Assembly: GCA_947500775.1 (NCBI GenBank) | Contig: CANMTD010000002.1 | Coordinates: forward strand, 744,001-808,000 | DNA from: an uncultured Paracoccaceae bacterium | GTDB lineage: Bacteria; Pseudomonadota; Alphaproteobacteria; Rhodobacterales; Rhodobacteraceae | DNA length: 64,000 nt | Reading direction: 5' to 3' | In this document: positions 37,141-46,802 of the stretch, piece after piece | Layout: each line of letters opens with the position of its first letter | How positions within the stretch are numbered: the first letter of the stretch is position 1 | Position numbers and translations under genes: made by a program | The notes under the pieces: generated by a model | Told to the model about the DNA's origin: nothing | Databases searched by the model: none | What the model saw: the letters and a program-made list of their open reading frames with translations, nothing else

Positions 37141-38174
37141 CGTTCAAGTCCATTCTGGCAGCTGCAGGCCTTGCAGTCGCCGCGACCCCAATCTTTGCCG
37201 AGACATCCATCCGGGCGACCGGACTGGTTTCGACGCACAAATTCCACACCGCGCTGGAACAGGAATTCTATGCGAGCCTATCTGAGAAAACCGGGATCGA
37301 CCTGGCGATCAACTTCAACCCGCTCGACGTTGTGGGCGTCGACATGCAGGACACGTTGCGCATGGTGCGCACCGGCGCGTTCGACATCGTGCAAAGCACC
37401 GTAGGCGCTGCCGCCCGGGACGACGCCTTTCTGGAAGGGATCGATCTGATCGGCGTTTCAACCTCGATGGAGCAACTGAAAGAGGCCGTTGATGCCTTCA
37501 TGCCAGAACTGGAAAAGCGCGTGGCCGAAAAGTTCAACGCCAAGCCGCTGGCGGTCTGGCCCTATGGTCCGCAGGTCTTTTACTGCAACGCTGAAATCGC
37601 CAGCCTTGACGACTTTGAAGGGCTGAAGATCCGCTCCTACACGTCGTCCATGTCGACCCTGATCGAAGCCCTTGGCGGTACTCCCGTCACGATGAGCTTC
37701 AAGGAAGTCTACCCAGCCCTGCAACGCGGTGTGGTCGATTGCGCCATCACTTCGCCCACCTCTGGCAACACCGGCAACTGGCCCGAAGTGACGACGCATT
37801 TCCTGCCTTTGGGTATCTCATGGTCGGTGAATGCGCATTTCATCAATCTCGACAAGTGGAACAGCTTCTCAGATGAAGAAAAGGCCGCGCTTGAGGCCGA
37901 GTTTGCGGGCTTCGAGAGTGCTTTCTGGGCGCTTGCCAAGGAAAACAACGGCTGGGCCATTGCCTGCAATACCGGCGGAGAAGGCTGCGAGAACTATACC
38001 GCCTTTGACATGACACTGGTCGAGCCCTCGCCCGAGGATCAGGCCAAGGTGACTGCGGCCACGATGGAACAGGTCCTGCCGGGCTGGGCCGAAAGCTGCA
38101 ACGAGGGCTTTGCGGATTGCTCGTCGATCTGGAACGCCACCGTGGGCGCAGCGCGCGGCATTGAGCTGAAGTAA
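37137..38174 (+). CDS. TRAP transporter substrate-binding protein (DctP family)
   Basis: A 345-residue periplasmic receptor. The signal peptide is FKSILAAAGLAVAATPIFA with cleavage after IFA. The domain has the DctP block with the ligand-clamping Arg in GLKIRSYTSSMSTLIEALG and FKEVYPALQRGVVDCA. Such receptors bind carboxylate-bearing ligands through this Arg. Four Cys in the C-terminal part (YCNAE, IACNTGGEGCENY, SCNEGFADCSS) may form disulfides in the periplasm. A hairpin follows the stop. Confidence 0.95.
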   Translation: MTFKSILAAAGLAVAATPIFAETSIRATGLVSTHKFHTALEQEFYASLSEKTGIDLAINFNPLDVVGVDMQDTLRMVRTGAFDIVQSTVGAAARDDAFLEGIDLIGVSTSMEQLKEAVDAFMPELEKRVAEKFNAKPLAVWPYGPQVFYCNAEIASLDDFEGLKIRSYTSSMSTLIEALGGTPVTMSFKEVYPALQRGVVDCAITSPTSGNTGNWPEVTTHFLPLGISWSVNAHFINLDKWNSFSDEEKAALEAEFAGFESAFWALAKENNGWAIACNTGGEGCENYTAFDMTLVEPSPEDQAKVTAATMEQVLPGWAESCNEGFADCSSIWNATVGAARGIELK

Positions 38175-38180
38175 AACACA

Positions 38181-38205
38181 AGGGCGCGTCGTGGCGGCGC
38201 GCCCT
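38181..38205 (+). terminator. Intercistronic hairpin after the TRAP binding protein
   Basis: AGGGCGCG (38181-38188) pairs perfectly with CGCGCCCT (38198-38205), 9-nt loop, followed by TCCCC. It lies between the binding-protein and small-permease genes and probably reduces read-through or protects the upstream mRNA, giving more receptor than permease. Confidence 0.6.
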
Positions 38206-38224
38206 TCCCCATGAAAGAGGGACC

Positions 38225-38749
38225 ATGCGCATCATCGGAATCCTTGGTGGATATGCCTGTCTGGGCCTGTCCTTCCTGATTGTTTACGAAATTCTGGCCC
38301 GCAAACTGTTTAACCACTCTCTTCAAGGCGTGGATGAGATTGGCGGGTATGTGGTCGCGATTACAGGCACGTTCGGCATGGCGCTTGCAGCCGTCGAACG
38401 CGCCCATACGCGCATCGATGTGCTTTTGTTGCGCTTGCCAACCCGAGTGCAGGCCGGGTTGAACCTGTTGTCCTACGTGGCTTTGGGGCTTGGAGCGGCC
38501 TTCATGGGATACATGGGATGGCGCACATTGGACGACAGTTTGACCTTTGGGTCCGTGTCATCGAGCCCCCTGCAAGTCCCGCTTTGGATTCCGCAATCAC
38601 TTTGGATGGCCGGGCTGGTTTTGTTCGCCATGTCTGCGCTGTGGACGGCCTTGCGTGGGCTGCTGGCATTGCGTAACGGGCTTGCGGCGGCGGACCGCTT
38701 GCTTGCCCCGCCAACGGTGGCCGAGGAAATCGACGAGGCCCGCAAATGA
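38225..38749 (+). CDS. TRAP transporter small permease (DctQ family)
   Basis: A 174-residue inner-membrane protein with four hydrophobic helices, the normal DctQ layout. The family feature near the second helix (LQGVDEIGGYVVAITGTFGMALA then AHTRIDVLL) is present. The ribosome site GAAAGAGGG precedes the ATG. It overlaps the large-permease start by ATGA. Confidence 0.93.
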   Translation: MRIIGILGGYACLGLSFLIVYEILARKLFNHSLQGVDEIGGYVVAITGTFGMALAAVERAHTRIDVLLLRLPTRVQAGLNLLSYVALGLGAAFMGYMGWRTLDDSLTFGSVSSSPLQVPLWIPQSLWMAGLVLFAMSALWTALRGLLALRNGLAAADRLLAPPTVAEEIDEARK

Positions 38750-40047
38750 TTGATCTCACGGGGGCAACCATCGGCTTTGTCATCATGCTGGGTCTGATGT
38801 TCATCGGCTTGCATGTGGGCATCGCCATGCTGGCAACGGGCGTGCTGGGAGCCATGGTCTATTTTGGGCCGCCGGTATTGCTATCTTTCGGCACCAACCT
38901 CTGGTCAGTGATGAACGACTTCCTGCTGACGACCATTCCCTTGTTTGTCCTGCTGGGAGAATTGCTTTTGCGCGCGGGCATCACCCGCAACATGTACGAA
39001 AGCCTGACCGATTGGCTAAGCCGTCTGCCCGGCGGATTGCTGCATACCAATATCGGCGCCTGCGCGATGTTCTCGGCTGTGTCCGGGTCATCGGTGGCCA
39101 CGGCCGCCACGATCGGCACCGTGGCGCTGGACGAGTTCAAGCGCCGCGACTATCACGAACCACTTGTTCTGGGCACGATCGCCGCAGGCGCCACCCTTGG
39201 CATTCTGATCCCGCCGTCGGTCAATCTGATCATCTATGGGGCGCTGACCAATACCTCAATCGGGCAGCTTTTCGCGGCAGGCATCCTGCCAGGCATCCTG
39301 CTGACCCTCCTTTTCATGGCCATCATTGCAATTGCCGTATTGTGGAACCCATCGCTGGCCGAACAGGTAACAGAGGTGCCGCCCCGCGCAGAGCGTCTGC
39401 GCCGCTTGCGTTATCTGTTGCCACCATTGGGTATTTTCGTGGTCGTAATGGGCGCCATCTACGGCGGTTGGGCAACGCCCACAGAGGCGGCGGCGCTTGG
39501 TGTTGTGCTGGCCTTTGGCCTCGCAGCGGCCAATCGCGCGCTAAGTTTTGAAATGCTCCATGCGGCTTTTGTGGCCACGATCAAGACCTCGGCTATGCTG
39601 CTGTTCATCATCACGGCCGCGTTCTTTCTGAACTTCATCGTCGGTCTGCTGGGTGTACCCCAAGCCATGAGCCGGGCGGTGACCGATCTGGGGTTAAGTG
39701 CCACCGAGACGATCCTGATCCTCGTCTTGTTCTATCTGGTCATGGGCTGCTTTCTGGAGACCCTGTCGATGATGGTCGGCACGATCCCTGTCGTCATGCC
39801 GGTGATCCTGCATCTGGGCATTGATCCGGTCTGGTTCGGGATCTTTCTGGTGATCATGATGGAACTGGCGCTGATCACGCCACCTGTCGGCATGAACCTG
39901 TATGTGGTGCAAGGCGTGCGCGGTCGCGGAGAGCTGGCGGATGTTTATCGCGGCATCCTGCCCTTTGTGGCGGCGATGCTGACCATGGTCGGCCTGATCA
40001 TCCTGTGGCCACAGATCGTCATGGTCATCCCCGAGGCGCTGTTTTGA
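38746..40047 (+). CDS. TRAP transporter large permease (DctM family)
   Basis: A 433-residue, about 12-helix permease, the Na+-driven transport subunit. Family marks: TTIPLFVLLGELLLRAGI, FSAVSGSSVATAATIGTVA, ATLGILIPPSVNLIIYGALT and ALITPPVGMNLYVVQG. With the receptor and DctQ it forms a complete TRAP system, placed between the deacetylase and the M20 hydrolase. Confidence 0.96.
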   Translation: MIDLTGATIGFVIMLGLMFIGLHVGIAMLATGVLGAMVYFGPPVLLSFGTNLWSVMNDFLLTTIPLFVLLGELLLRAGITRNMYESLTDWLSRLPGGLLHTNIGACAMFSAVSGSSVATAATIGTVALDEFKRRDYHEPLVLGTIAAGATLGILIPPSVNLIIYGALTNTSIGQLFAAGILPGILLTLLFMAIIAIAVLWNPSLAEQVTEVPPRAERLRRLRYLLPPLGIFVVVMGAIYGGWATPTEAAALGVVLAFGLAAANRALSFEMLHAAFVATIKTSAMLLFIITAAFFLNFIVGLLGVPQAMSRAVTDLGLSATETILILVLFYLVMGCFLETLSMMVGTIPVVMPVILHLGIDPVWFGIFLVIMMELALITPPVGMNLYVVQGVRGRGELADVYRGILPFVAAMLTMVGLIILWPQIVMVIPEALF

Positions 40048-41300
40048 CCGCCTTTGATCGGGCAAAGCGGCTTTTTACTGAGCTGGCCAAGATCAGTGCC
40101 GACCCGCCCGGTGTCACCCGGGCGAGTTTCGGTCCGGTCGAAAGCGCCGCCCATGATTTGATCCGGCGCGAGGCCGACCAAATCGGATTGGAACATCGCG
40201 CCGACGCTATCGGCAACCTCTATGTGACCCTGCCGGGCCAGGACCGGACGACCCCGGTGCTGATGACAGGATCACATCTTGATTCCGTGCCCCATGGCGG
40301 CAACTACGATGGCGCGGCTGGGGTGCTGGCGGGGCTTTTCATGCTCGAACAGTTGGCCCAAGGGCCGCAGCCGCCCTGCGACGTCACCCTGATGGCGATA
40401 CGCGCCGAAGAGATGATCTGGTTTCCCGAACATTATTTGGGCAGCCGCGCGGCCTTTGGGCTCTTGCCGCGAGACGCGGCAGATCGCGTGAAACGGTCGG
40501 ACACAGGTCGGACCTTGGCCGACCACATGACCGAGGCGGGATTCGATCCGCAAGGCATCCGTGACGGCAAGGCACAACTTGACCCGGGACGCATCCGCGC
40601 TTTTGTCGAAGTTCATATCGAACAGGGACCGGTTCTGATGGAGGCGCAGAAGCCCATCGGCATCGTGACCGGCATTCGCGGCAACATACGGCACCGTTTC
40701 GCCAGTATCACCGGTGAGACCACCCATGCCGGCGGCGTCCCCCGGCAGAACCGTCGAGATGCGGTTTTGGCCGGGGCGGAATTGGTCGTAACCCTTGAAA
40801 ACTGGTGGCTTGAAACCGAAACCGCTGGCAGCGATATGGTCCTGACCATCGGCGAATTCACAACAGACCCGTCGCAACACGGGATTACCAAGGTGCCGGG
40901 CCACCTGGGCTTTACGTTGGATATGCGCAGCCAGGACACCGAAATTCTGGATAGGTTCGATAGCTTTCTACAGGCCACAGCAGCAATGATCGCCGCAAAG
41001 CGCCGCGTGTCCATTAATCTGGGTCCTGCAACCCGCGCAGCCCCAGCCCCCATGGACCCTGCCGTTCAAAACGGCCTGATCGAGGCTGCGCGACACTGTG
41101 GCATCGACCAGATCTCCTTGCCTTCAGGTGGCGGTCATGATTGCGCGACCTTTGCCGGGATGGGCGTGCCCGCCGGGATTCTTTTTATTCGCAATGAGAA
41201 TGGAAGCCACAACCCGGATGAGCATATGGACCTTGATGACTTTTTCTGCGCGGCTCAGGTCCTGACCCAGTGGGCGCGCACGCTGCTGGCAATTGCCTAG
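40044..41300 (+). CDS. M20 family hydrolase, N-carbamoyl amino acid / allantoate type (1)
   Basis: A 418-residue binuclear metallohydrolase that would remove a carbamoyl or amidine group from a ureide. Ligand regions: TGSHLDSVPHGGNYDGAAGV, HIEQGPVLM, TTHAGGVPRQNRRDA, SGGGHDCATFAGM and ENGSHNPDEH. The usual EEEGSRF motif reads AEEMIWF, so the metal-bridging Glu pair remains in altered surroundings. The start is probably TTG 40044, overlapping the DctM stop (TTGA). Last gene of the operon. Confidence 0.9.
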   Translation: MTAFDRAKRLFTELAKISADPPGVTRASFGPVESAAHDLIRREADQIGLEHRADAIGNLYVTLPGQDRTTPVLMTGSHLDSVPHGGNYDGAAGVLAGLFMLEQLAQGPQPPCDVTLMAIRAEEMIWFPEHYLGSRAAFGLLPRDAADRVKRSDTGRTLADHMTEAGFDPQGIRDGKAQLDPGRIRAFVEVHIEQGPVLMEAQKPIGIVTGIRGNIRHRFASITGETTHAGGVPRQNRRDAVLAGAELVVTLENWWLETETAGSDMVLTIGEFTTDPSQHGITKVPGHLGFTLDMRSQDTEILDRFDSFLQATAAMIAAKRRVSINLGPATRAAPAPMDPAVQNGLIEAARHCGIDQISLPSGGGHDCATFAGMGVPAGILFIRNENGSHNPDEHMDLDDFFCAAQVLTQWARTLLAIA

Positions 41301-41550
41301 GTCTCAACTGATCCACTTTTGAGTGGTGACGGGCACGAAATTGACAAAGCCATCGACCGGGATTGCGGGCGCGAGTTTCACGATGATCTAACAAACGGCT
41401 CATCGACGCCCCAGGGACGCTATGGGTGGGGCAATTGGCCGGGCGCAGCCTGTCGGTCGCCGCCTCCCGCTTTTCAGAGCAGATCGGACACGATGTGTCA
41501 GAGCGATATCAGCATGTCTAAGCCCTATAGTTCGATGGGGGACTCATCTC

Positions 41551-43245
41551 CTATCCAAAAATCACTTTCGACGTCTCTTCGGTGAGCAAGCCATCCGCGA
41601 TGTCGGCTGCGAGGGCGTCTGCCGGGCGCTGCTGCGGATCGCCGTATCCGCCCCCGCTTGGGCCAATCGAAACCAGTTTTTCCCCAGCTTTGACTTTGAA
41701 ATATGGCACCTTGGACGGCAGGCTGGTGGTTGTGCCGTCAGTATGGACCAAAGTAAGCTCGGCCTCATAACCGTCCGCGCCACCATCGAACCCCCAGGGC
41801 TTGAAGGCATGGCCTTCACCTTCGAGGGAGAACCCCGCCTCATCGAGAAAGGTGAACTCCCGGATTGCACCGATACCGCCACGCCATTGCCCCGCAGCCA
41901 TCGCGTTTTCGCGCAGCTCATAACGGTCCACGCGAATAGGAATGTGAGACTCGATGTCTTCGATCGGGTTGTTGCGCGTATTGGCATAAAGCGTATCGAC
42001 CGCATCCATCCCATCAAGCCCTTTGCGCCCGCCGTAACTGCCCTCCATGATCTCCATATGGACCCAATGGTCACCGTCGCGCAGGCCCGACAGCGCCACA
42101 ACCCGCAGGTTGCCGATCCCGGCAGAGACTTGCTCTGGCACGATCTGGGCGAAGGCCTTCATGACCGTATCGGCCAATTGGTTGCCTGGACAGAAGCGCG
42201 CGATCACGGGCGCCGGGAAAATCGGATTAACCAGCGTACCTTTGGGCGCCTCAATCGTGATCGGTCGGGTCAGGCCAGAGTTCTGCGGGATCGCCCCATA
42301 GGTCACCGTATCCAGCAGGATCGACCGGATCGTCAGCCAGACAGAACAATCGACGGTGCCCACCAGCGGCATGTTGATCGGCTTGTCAGGCACCTGAGGC
42401 GCAGTGCCGGTCAGGTCGACGGTCAGGTCATCCCCCTTGACCTTGAGCGTCACCACCAACGGCAATTCACGGCGTGCGGGATTTGGGTCATCCAGATAGC
42501 CGTCGAGCATTGTACTGGCCGTATAGTCCCCGTCCGGCAAGGCCCGGATCGCATCGCGCATCAGCCGTTCAGAGTAGTCCATCAGGTCGTGGAACGCGGC
42601 CATCGTGCTGTCCAGCCCATAGCGGTCCACCAACCCCAAAAGGCGCGCCGCCCCGATGCGAGCCGCTTCGATCTGCGCCTCCATATCGCCGACAACCAAA
42701 TCCGTGGCGCGGATGTTGGCGCGCAGGATATGCCAAACCGCATCGTTGCGTTTGCCTTGATCAAAGACCTTGATCGCCTTGAACTGCAGACCTTCGGCAT
42801 AGGTGTCCACGGCATCCACAATGCCGCAACTGCCCGGGCTAAGGGCGCCGATGTCCAAATGATGCGCCGTCGTAGCGGACCAGCCAATCAGCGTCTCGCC
42901 CTGAAAAACCGGCACACAAAAAGCCACGTCAGGCCCGTGCGACGCCCCGCCATAGGGGTCGTTGTGCATAATGACATCGCCGGGACGCACCGGATCATCC
43001 CGCTCTGCCAGTACCTTTAGAACATTGCGGATATAGCCGGGAATGGGCCCCGATTGCAAAGGCGTGGACATCCGGCATTCGCACATTTGCAAGCCTGTCG
43101 CATCGGTGAGGGCCGCACCAAAATCTTCGGATTCGCGAATGATCGAGGAATAGGACATGCGCATCAACTTGTGCCCCATTTCCAAAGCGATGCTTTCCAG
43201 CGCGCCCTGAATTACAGCGCCGGTAACGGGATCGATGCGGCTCAT
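41551..43245 (-). CDS. hyuB: Hydantoinase B / oxoprolinase beta subunit
   Basis: A 564-residue HyuB-type subunit. Family stretches include IALEMGHKLMRMSYSSIIRE, GDVIMHNDPYGGASHGPDV, HHLDIGA, RPITIEAPKGTLVNP and GGYGDPQQR. With HyuA it forms ATP-dependent enzymes that cleave N-methylhydantoin, 5-oxoproline or related cyclic imides. The start overlaps the hyuA stop by ATGA. It faces the M20 gene on the other strand across a 250-base gap in which nothing was recognised. Confidence 0.94.
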   Translation of the reverse strand: MSRIDPVTGAVIQGALESIALEMGHKLMRMSYSSIIRESEDFGAALTDATGLQMCECRMSTPLQSGPIPGYIRNVLKVLAERDDPVRPGDVIMHNDPYGGASHGPDVAFCVPVFQGETLIGWSATTAHHLDIGALSPGSCGIVDAVDTYAEGLQFKAIKVFDQGKRNDAVWHILRANIRATDLVVGDMEAQIEAARIGAARLLGLVDRYGLDSTMAAFHDLMDYSERLMRDAIRALPDGDYTASTMLDGYLDDPNPARRELPLVVTLKVKGDDLTVDLTGTAPQVPDKPINMPLVGTVDCSVWLTIRSILLDTVTYGAIPQNSGLTRPITIEAPKGTLVNPIFPAPVIARFCPGNQLADTVMKAFAQIVPEQVSAGIGNLRVVALSGLRDGDHWVHMEIMEGSYGGRKGLDGMDAVDTLYANTRNNPIEDIESHIPIRVDRYELRENAMAAGQWRGGIGAIREFTFLDEAGFSLEGEGHAFKPWGFDGGADGYEAELTLVHTDGTTTSLPSKVPYFKVKAGEKLVSIGPSGGGYGDPQQRPADALAADIADGLLTEETSKVIFG

Positions 43246-45320
43246 GACTTGGCCTCCAAACTGATGATCACGCTGCCGGTTTCATGGGGCGTGGCTGTGG
43301 CATTGGGTGGCACCACTGTTGTACTGTCTTTTTGCAGCAGAATCGCCGGACCGGGCACCGGCACACCCAGCGGCAGAAGATCGCGGCGATAGACCTGCGT
43401 CTCGAAACTTTGCAACGTGCCATCAACCCGGAACACTGATTGGCGCGTCCGGACATGCGCTGCTTGCAGTCCTTTACCCCCATTCTGTGCGGGCAAATCC
43501 AGGTCAGGCGATGAACCCACAGCTGTCATCCGCAGGTTCACGACCTCAATCGCGCTGTTCTCAAAGGCATGGCCATATTCGGCGGCATGGCTGTCATGAA
43601 ACCGCTGCCAGACCTGTGCCAGCGCGGCGTCGGTCACTTCGCCCAGATCAAATGGCACCCGCAATTCATACCCCTGACCGAGATAACGCAGATCCCCGGC
43701 CCTCTCGAACCGCACATCGTCGGCATTCAACCCATCCTCGGTCAGCCGCGAGGTCAGCTTGGCTTCCATCTCGGCAAATTCGCTGTTGAACTGGGTCAGA
43801 TCGGCAGAGGTTGAGACCTGAAACTGAGTGTGGATCACGTCGTATTTGAGATCGGCAATCAGCAGACCCAAGGCCGATGTGATCCCGGGATGCGGCGGAA
43901 CAATGACCTCAGGCACCTCTAACATCGCCGCAACCTCAGCCCCCTGCAACGGCCCGGCCCCGCCCATGGCCACCAGCGAAAACGCACGCGGATCAATACC
44001 GCGCTGCACCGTGCGGGATCGGATCGCATTGGCCATGTTGGCGTTCAGGATCGTTAGCACCCCCTCTGCCGCCTCCAGTGGGTCCATGTTCAGTTCTGTT
44101 GCCAGATCGTTGATCACAGCTTGAGCGGCGTCCAGATCCAGCCCCATCTCGCCGCCCAGAAAATCCCCCGGCTCCAGCCGCCCCAAGACAAGATTCGCGT
44201 CCGTAACCGTGGGTTTGGCGCCCCCGCGCCCGTAGGCTGCCGGCCCCGGATCTGCCCCTGCACTTTGTGGGCCAACCTTGAAAGCACCGCCCTGATCGAC
44301 ATAAGCGATCGAACCGCCCCCCGCCCCAATCGTGTGAATATCAAGCATCGGCATCAAAAGTGGAAAGCCCGCAATGGAGGTCGAGCGCGCGTCCGTCTCG
44401 GCACAAACTCCATCGACCGCAATCCCAATATCCGCTGAGGTGCCGCCGATATCAAAGGTGATCACCTTGTCCCGGCCACAGCGCTGACCCACCCATGCAC
44501 CACCCAGAACGCCCGCTGCCAGACCCGACATCATCGTCAGCGCCGGATTCTGGGTCACCATCCGGGGCGTCACAACGCCGCCGTTGGAGGCCATGATCCG
44601 CAGGTCGCCACTGATCTTTTGATCCGCCAAGGCGGCCTCGAGGTTCTTTACATAGGTGCCCACCTTGGGGCCAACAAAAGTGGCAAGCGCTGCGGTGGTG
44701 AACCGTTCAAACTCGCGAAACTGGGGCGAGATGTCCGAGGAGGTGGTAACGAAGGCCTCCGGCATTTCCTCAGTGACGATGGCCTTAGCCCGGTTTTCAT
44801 GTATCGGGTTGAGGTAGGAAAACAGAAAGCAGATCGCCACCGCTTCAACCCCGTCGGCCTTCAATTCACGCGCGGCTTGTCGAATGGCCGCCTCGTCCAG
44901 CGGCTCCAGCTCTTCGCCCGTGGGCGGAACGAGCCGCCCCGGCACGGTCTTGCGATAGCGCCGCTTGATCAAGGGGCGGTTTTGCCAAGGGATCTCTTGC
45001 ATGATGGAATAGTGATCGGGCCGCTGATGGCGGCCGATGTGCAGCACGTCGCGAAACCCCTCATTGGTGATCATCCCGGCCCGCGCGCCGCGCGCCTCAA
45101 GAACCGCATTGGTGGCCGTGGTGGTGCCGTGAAATATCTGGGCAATGTCACCCGGATCAATCGCGCCCTGGGCCATCAGTTCGGTCAGGCCCGTGATCAC
45201 GCCTTGTGACGGATCGTCTGGCGTGGTCGAAACCTTGTGGATCCCCTGCGCCCCAGTCTGACGATCCACATAGATCAAATCCGTGAACGTCCCGCCCACA
45301 TCGATGCCAATCGCCTTCAT
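43242..45320 (-). CDS. hyuA: Hydantoinase A / oxoprolinase alpha subunit
   Basis: A 692-residue ATP-binding subunit of the acetone carboxylase/hydantoinase/oxoprolinase family. The start MKAIGIDVGGTFTDLIYVD is the phosphate-binding motif; FHGTTTATNAVLEARGAR, FDIGGTSADIG and MGGAGPLQG follow as expected. ATP is used to drive ring opening. Divergent from the second M20 gene, with a degraded GntR-type operator between them. Confidence 0.95.
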   Translation of the reverse strand: MKAIGIDVGGTFTDLIYVDRQTGAQGIHKVSTTPDDPSQGVITGLTELMAQGAIDPGDIAQIFHGTTTATNAVLEARGARAGMITNEGFRDVLHIGRHQRPDHYSIMQEIPWQNRPLIKRRYRKTVPGRLVPPTGEELEPLDEAAIRQAARELKADGVEAVAICFLFSYLNPIHENRAKAIVTEEMPEAFVTTSSDISPQFREFERFTTAALATFVGPKVGTYVKNLEAALADQKISGDLRIMASNGGVVTPRMVTQNPALTMMSGLAAGVLGGAWVGQRCGRDKVITFDIGGTSADIGIAVDGVCAETDARSTSIAGFPLLMPMLDIHTIGAGGGSIAYVDQGGAFKVGPQSAGADPGPAAYGRGGAKPTVTDANLVLGRLEPGDFLGGEMGLDLDAAQAVINDLATELNMDPLEAAEGVLTILNANMANAIRSRTVQRGIDPRAFSLVAMGGAGPLQGAEVAAMLEVPEVIVPPHPGITSALGLLIADLKYDVIHTQFQVSTSADLTQFNSEFAEMEAKLTSRLTEDGLNADDVRFERAGDLRYLGQGYELRVPFDLGEVTDAALAQVWQRFHDSHAAEYGHAFENSAIEVVNLRMTAVGSSPDLDLPAQNGGKGLQAAHVRTRQSVFRVDGTLQSFETQVYRRDLLPLGVPVPGPAILLQKDSTTVVPPNATATPHETGSVIISLEAKS

Positions 45321-45394
45321 CCAATCCCCACTGCATTTGTGTACTCGAAGAGGCTAGAAAGGCATTGCGCCGATTGTCTGTGGTTTAGGCCAGA

Positions 45395-45407
45395 AATGGC
45401 ATGCAAT
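45395..45407. promoter_or_regulatory. Candidate GntR operator 3 (degraded)
   Basis: AATGGCATGCAAT: the left half and centre of the AATGGCATGCCATT palindrome are exact; the right half has lost one C. It lies 75 bases upstream of hyuA and 148 upstream of the M20 gene in the 234-base divergent region 45321-45554. Confidence 0.5.
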
Positions 45408-45554
45408 CGGCAACCATTGGTTAAGAAACGCACAAAGTCGCTGGAAATGCTGGGAAATTAGTCGGTTTCTCTGCCGATCCCGGCGCAACATGGCTTTGGC
45501 GCTGGCCTCAGCGCCCCGCCCCGCCCCAGTGTACGCAAAAGAGGAGCGCCCCAT

Positions 45555-46802
45555 ATGTCAGACCCAAAGATGCCCGAGATCGACCCCGAGATGGTCGAAG
45601 AGATGATCCTCTCACTGGCGCAGCATGGCGCAGTGGGCGAGACCGGGGTCTGCCGGCTGGTCTACACCGAGGACTGGCAAGCGGCGCAGGCCAAAGTAGA
45701 GGCTTGGGCGAAAGAGGCCGGGCTTGCGACACGCTTTGATCAGGTCGGCAACCTTTGGGCCAGGGCCGAGGGGCAAGGCCCCGGCCCCTCTCTCGTCACT
45801 GGCTCACATATCGACAGCCAACGTTCCGGCGGGCGCTATGACGGGGCGCTTGGTGTGATTGCGGGGCTGGTGGCGCTGAAAACCTTGGTCGCCACCTTTG
45901 GCGCACCGAAACGCCCCTTGGAACTGGTTAGCCTTTGTGAAGAAGAAAGCAGCCGCTTTCCCACTGCTGGCTTCTGGGGGTCGCGTGCGATTGTAGGGCG
46001 ATCCAGCCCGGAGGATTGCGAAACGGTGGTAGATGAGGCTGGCGCCCCGATCAGCACCGCGATGCGCGCCTGCGGTTTCGATCCGGTCCGCATCGCAGAG
46101 GTCGCCCGTGACGACATCGCAGGCTTTATCGAATTGCACATTGAGCAGGGGCCGATCCTTGAAGACGCCAATCTGTCAGTCGCGGTTGTCGATGCGATCA
46201 CCCATATCAGGCACACAGAGGTCACGTTGACCGGCGTCTCGAACCACGCGGGTGCCTTCCCGATGGACATTCGGGCCGACCCCATGGCCGGGATGGTCGA
46301 AATCGCCGCCGCCGCCATTGCTCATGCCGAGGCTCTGGGTCGCCCGGCCGTCACCACCATTGGCCAGTGCAGTATCGAGCCCAATGCGCCTGCGATCATC
46401 CCGCGCAGCGTGACCTTTACCATCGATGCGCGCCACCCGGACCCCGAGGCCGCGAAAGCGCTTCACGACACGCATAATGAGATCATGGACAAGATCGCCG
46501 CCAAGCGTGGCCTGACACTCCGTCGCCGTCTGACGCTCGACCATCCGCCATGCCAAAGCGAACCGGCCATACTGGACGCCATGCAAGCAGCCGCTGATGA
46601 TGCAAACATCCCGACGCTGCGCATGGCCAGCGGCGCCGGACACGATGCCCAGCAGATGAGCCGTATTTGCCCCGTCGCGATGCTATTCGTGCGCAGCAAA
46701 GACGGGCGCAGCCACACCCCAGAGGAGTTTTCAAGCATCCCCGACATCGTTGACGGGATTCGGGTTCTGACAGGCGCGCTGTATCGTCTTGGCTATTCCT
46801 AA
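45555..46802 (+). CDS. M20 family hydrolase, N-carbamoyl amino acid / allantoate type (2)
   Basis: A 415-residue member with the canonical motifs: TGSHIDSQRSGGRYDGALGV, EEESSRFPTAGFWGSRA, HIEQGPILE, SNHAGAFPMDIRADP, SGAGHDAQQMS and SHTPEEFS. It resembles allantoate amidohydrolases and N-carbamoyl-L-amino acid hydrolases. It stands alone, divergent from hyuAB; the product of HyuAB on a hydantoin would be an N-carbamoyl amino acid, its natural substrate. It has normal metal-site motifs, unlike the enzyme at 40044. Confidence 0.93.
   Translation: MSDPKMPEIDPEMVEEMILSLAQHGAVGETGVCRLVYTEDWQAAQAKVEAWAKEAGLATRFDQVGNLWARAEGQGPGPSLVTGSHIDSQRSGGRYDGALGVIAGLVALKTLVATFGAPKRPLELVSLCEEESSRFPTAGFWGSRAIVGRSSPEDCETVVDEAGAPISTAMRACGFDPVRIAEVARDDIAGFIELHIEQGPILEDANLSVAVVDAITHIRHTEVTLTGVSNHAGAFPMDIRADPMAGMVEIAAAAIAHAEALGRPAVTTIGQCSIEPNAPAIIPRSVTFTIDARHPDPEAAKALHDTHNEIMDKIAAKRGLTLRRRLTLDHPPCQSEPAILDAMQAAADDANIPTLRMASGAGHDAQQMSRICPVAMLFVRSKDGRSHTPEEFSSIPDIVDGIRVLTGALYRLGYS

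Noticed and set aside
41301-41550. Possible insertion sequence remnant between the M20 gene and hyuB
   Set aside because: No terminal repeats or transposase motif could be identified; only a short frame with no known match.
41422-43020. 532-codon plus-strand frame opposite hyuB
   Set aside because: Antisense shadow of a clear HyuB gene.
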